NCBI RefSeq assembly: GCF_000010525.1
Contig: NC_009937.1
Location: forward strand, 1,493,501-1,557,500
Length of the DNA stretch: 64,000 bases
Reading direction: 5' to 3'
From: Azorhizobium caulinodans ORS 571
GTDB lineage: Bacteria; Pseudomonadota; Alphaproteobacteria; Rhizobiales; Xanthobacteraceae
Shown: positions 62,280 to 64,000 of the stretch, piece by piece
How positions within the stretch are numbered: position 1 is the first letter of the stretch
Layout: the number at the start of each line of letters is the position of its first letter
Translations under genes and position numbers: made by a program
The notes under the pieces: model-generated
Seen by the model: only the letters and a program-made list of their open reading frames with translations
Database searches by the model: none
What the model was told of the DNA's origin: nothing

Positions 62280-64000
62280 ACAGCGCGGGTCTGTCCATAG
62301 CCCAAGCGGCGGCACCGGTCTTCATGGCCGGCGCTCCGCCCCGGAGCCGGCCCGCGCTGGCGCCGGGCGTGGAACGCTATGTGGTGGCAGGCGGTGGGGC
62401 GCAGGTCTTCACCCTTGAGCCGGGCGACCGTATCGAGATCGCCCAGCTGGAAGGCGGACAGCCGGTGGAACTGCTCGCCTTCGATACCGCCGGCCGGCCC
62501 GCCACTGAGGCTCTGGGGCTGGCCGGGCAGGGGCGGGCGGAGGGGCTGCTGCGCATCCTCGCCTCCGGCGCGCCGGACGCCGAGCGCGTGCGCTTCGGCC
62601 TGTTCCGTCGGCAGATCGACCCGGCGGCGGGCCATGCGGCCCGCCTGTTCGGGCCGGACGCGGTTGCGGGGCAGTCCGTGCTGCTGGTTGCCGAACGGAT
62701 GCTCCACGTCATCGTGGCGGCGCCGGCGGAAGCCATGCTGGTGTGGGAGCAGAACCCGGCCACCGATCTCCTCGTCTTCCTCGCCCGCGCCGTGCTGCGC
62801 CGCGGGGCCGAGGCCCGCCTGCCGGATCCGCTGGCGGAACCGCGCCTTGATCTGCGGATCAATGTCGCCTCCGCCATCAGCTTTGAGGTCTTCGAGGGCG
62901 AGACGATCCAGATCATCGACATCGAGGGCCGACAATGCTCCGACTTCATCGCCTTCGGTCGCAAGGCTCTGGACAAGGGCCGCATACTCGGCCTCGACGC
63001 CACCACCACCCGCACCCTGAATGGGGCCGCCTATCCGCGGCCCGGCCTCTATTCCAAATTCTTCGATCAGGACCGCAATGCGCTGGTGGAAGTCGTGCAG
63101 GACACGGTGGGGCGGCACGATACGTTCAACCTCGCCTGCACCGCCCGCTATTATGAAGACATGGGCTATTTCGGGCATGTGAACTGTTCGGACAATTTCA
63201 ATGGCGCCATGCGGGATTATGGCGTCGGGCAATACCGTGGCTGGCCGGCCATCAACTTCTTCTACAACACCAATGTCGCTGCCAATAACATCATCTGGTC
63301 CGACGAGCCCTGGTCCCGGCCGGGCGATTATGTGCTGCTGCGGGCGCTGAGCGATCTCGTCTGCGGCGCCTCCGCCTGCCCCTCTGACATCGATGCCTCC
63401 AACGGCTGGCAACTCTCCGAAATCCAGGTGCGCGTCTATCCCAAGGACGTGCCCTTCAAGCGTGCGATCGGCACCCGCATGACCCCCGACACACCGACCC
63501 GCTTCACCCGGGAGTCCGGGTTCCACCCGCGCACCTCGGAACTGACCCGCGCCTTCACGGACTATCGCGGCTTCTGGGTGCCCCAGCATTTCGCCTCGAC
63601 TGGCGCCATCGCCGAATATTGGGCCTGCCGCGAGGCCGTGGTGCTCATGGACCTCTCGGCCCTGCGCAAGCTGGAGATCGTGGGGCCGGATGCTGAGACC
63701 TTCCTGCAAGGCCTCTTGCCCCGCGACATCCGCAAGCTTTCCGTCGGACAGATCTTCTACACGCCGCTCTGCTACGCGCACGGCGGCATGGTGGACGACG
63801 GCACGCTCTTCCGCCTCGGCGACAACAATTTCCGCTGGATCGGCGGGGATGATGCGAGCCTGCTCTGGATCGAGGAACAGGCCGCGAAATTCGGCGGCCG
63901 CGTGAGCCTCAAGACCGCGAGCGGCGAGATCCACAACGTGGCTCTCCAAGGCCCGCGCTCGCGCGAGACCTTGCGCAAGATCCTCTGGACGGCACCCGGC
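62276..64000 (+). CDS. dmmC: Dimethylamine N-demethylase gamma subunit, partial
   Basis: The frame opens at an ATG overlapping the tmm stop (ATGA) and runs 575 codons off the window end. The first 430 residues contain a DUF1989-type domain (EVFEGETIQIIDIEGRQCSD, then ARYYEDMGYFGHVNCSDN), after an N-terminal domain of similar type. From about residue 440 a GcvT/aminomethyltransferase fold begins (FWVPQHFASTGAIAEYW, FLQGLLPRDIRKL). This is the gamma subunit of HODM, thought to pass formaldehyde to tetrahydrofolate. Other GcvT-fusion proteins are alternatives, but the cluster supports HODM. The rest of the folate domain lies outside the window. Confidence 0.85.
   Translation, partial: MNSAGLSIAQAAAPVFMAGAPPRSRPALAPGVERYVVAGGGAQVFTLEPGDRIEIAQLEGGQPVELLAFDTAGRPATEALGLAGQGRAEGLLRILASGAPDAERVRFGLFRRQIDPAAGHAARLFGPDAVAGQSVLLVAERMLHVIVAAPAEAMLVWEQNPATDLLVFLARAVLRRGAEARLPDPLAEPRLDLRINVASAISFEVFEGETIQIIDIEGRQCSDFIAFGRKALDKGRILGLDATTTRTLNGAAYPRPGLYSKFFDQDRNALVEVVQDTVGRHDTFNLACTARYYEDMGYFGHVNCSDNFNGAMRDYGVGQYRGWPAINFFYNTNVAANNIIWSDEPWSRPGDYVLLRALSDLVCGASACPSDIDASNGWQLSEIQVRVYPKDVPFKRAIGTRMTPDTPTRFTRESGFHPRTSELTRAFTDYRGFWVPQHFASTGAIAEYWACREAVVLMDLSALRKLEIVGPDAETFLQGLLPRDIRKLSVGQIFYTPLCYAHGGMVDDGTLFRLGDNNFRWIGGDDASLLWIEEQAAKFGGRVSLKTASGEIHNVALQGPRSRETLRKILWTAPG

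Noticed and set aside
62147-63949. 600-residue minus-strand frame opposite tmm and the gamma subunit gene
   Set aside because: The plus strand holds recognised enzyme domains here; the antisense frame has no family features.
1-64000. CRISPR array or mobile element
   Set aside because: No regularly spaced direct repeats, transposase genes or flanking terminal repeats were seen.

Overview
The window is a GC-rich, gene-dense bacterial chromosome segment. The flagellin type, the FixJ-style regulators, the cyanide-insensitive bd oxidase and the methylated-amine genes suggest an alphaproteobacterium of the Hyphomicrobiales, possibly the Xanthobacteraceae. That placement is inferred from gene content only. 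No rRNA, tRNA, insertion sequence, prophage or CRISPR array was seen.

Region 1 (1-15.3 kb) is metal uptake and export of copper and halide. It starts with the tail of a membrane protein, then an ECF sigma factor / FecR / TonB-receptor cell-surface signalling trio. A PNPOx-fold flavoprotein and a Tat-exported metallo-beta-lactamase-fold hydrolase follow, the latter divergent from a LysR regulator. Next is a copper-type cluster: two DUF2946-like proteins, a small membrane protein, a SCO1-like chaperone, a di-heme peroxidase and an OprC-like receptor carrying a CxxxM and an HxM motif. A FluC fluoride channel and an FAD monooxygenase close the region.

Region 2 (15.3-22.6 kb) holds a 1720-residue sensor on the minus strand: degenerate kinase domain, AAA ATPase, helical repeats, GAF, histidine kinase. 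It is divergent from an AraC regulator, followed by an exported alpha/beta hydrolase.

Region 3 (23-40.4 kb) is stress and respiration: a Na+/H+ antiporter, a bicupin oxalate decarboxylase, a DUF1275 protein, a peroxiredoxin/DsbA-like pair, a lone flagellin with a clear terminator, a poxB-cydA-cydB (CioAB-type) run, a YdeP-like molybdoenzyme and an AaeB/AaeX/AaeA-like efflux operon.

Region 4 (40.8-52.6 kb) holds a FixJ-type two-component pair plus a stand-alone receiver, an RND efflux pump with its adaptor, an asparagine-synthetase-like amidotransferase followed by a class II glutamine amidotransferase, and an exported DUF3443-type protein.

Region 5 (53.2-64 kb) is a methylated-amine catabolic locus. 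A leaderless type I periplasmic-binding-fold protein, a GntR regulator and an unknown helical protein lie upstream of a plus-strand operon: APC permease, dimethylamine oxidative N-demethylase delta, beta and alpha subunits, trimethylamine monooxygenase (tmm), and the gamma subunit, which runs off the window end. The genes imply uptake and oxidation of tri- and dimethylamine with formaldehyde passed to tetrahydrofolate. The TMAO demethylase needed to link the two steps is not in the window. This locus and the giant degenerate-kinase sensor are the most interesting parts.
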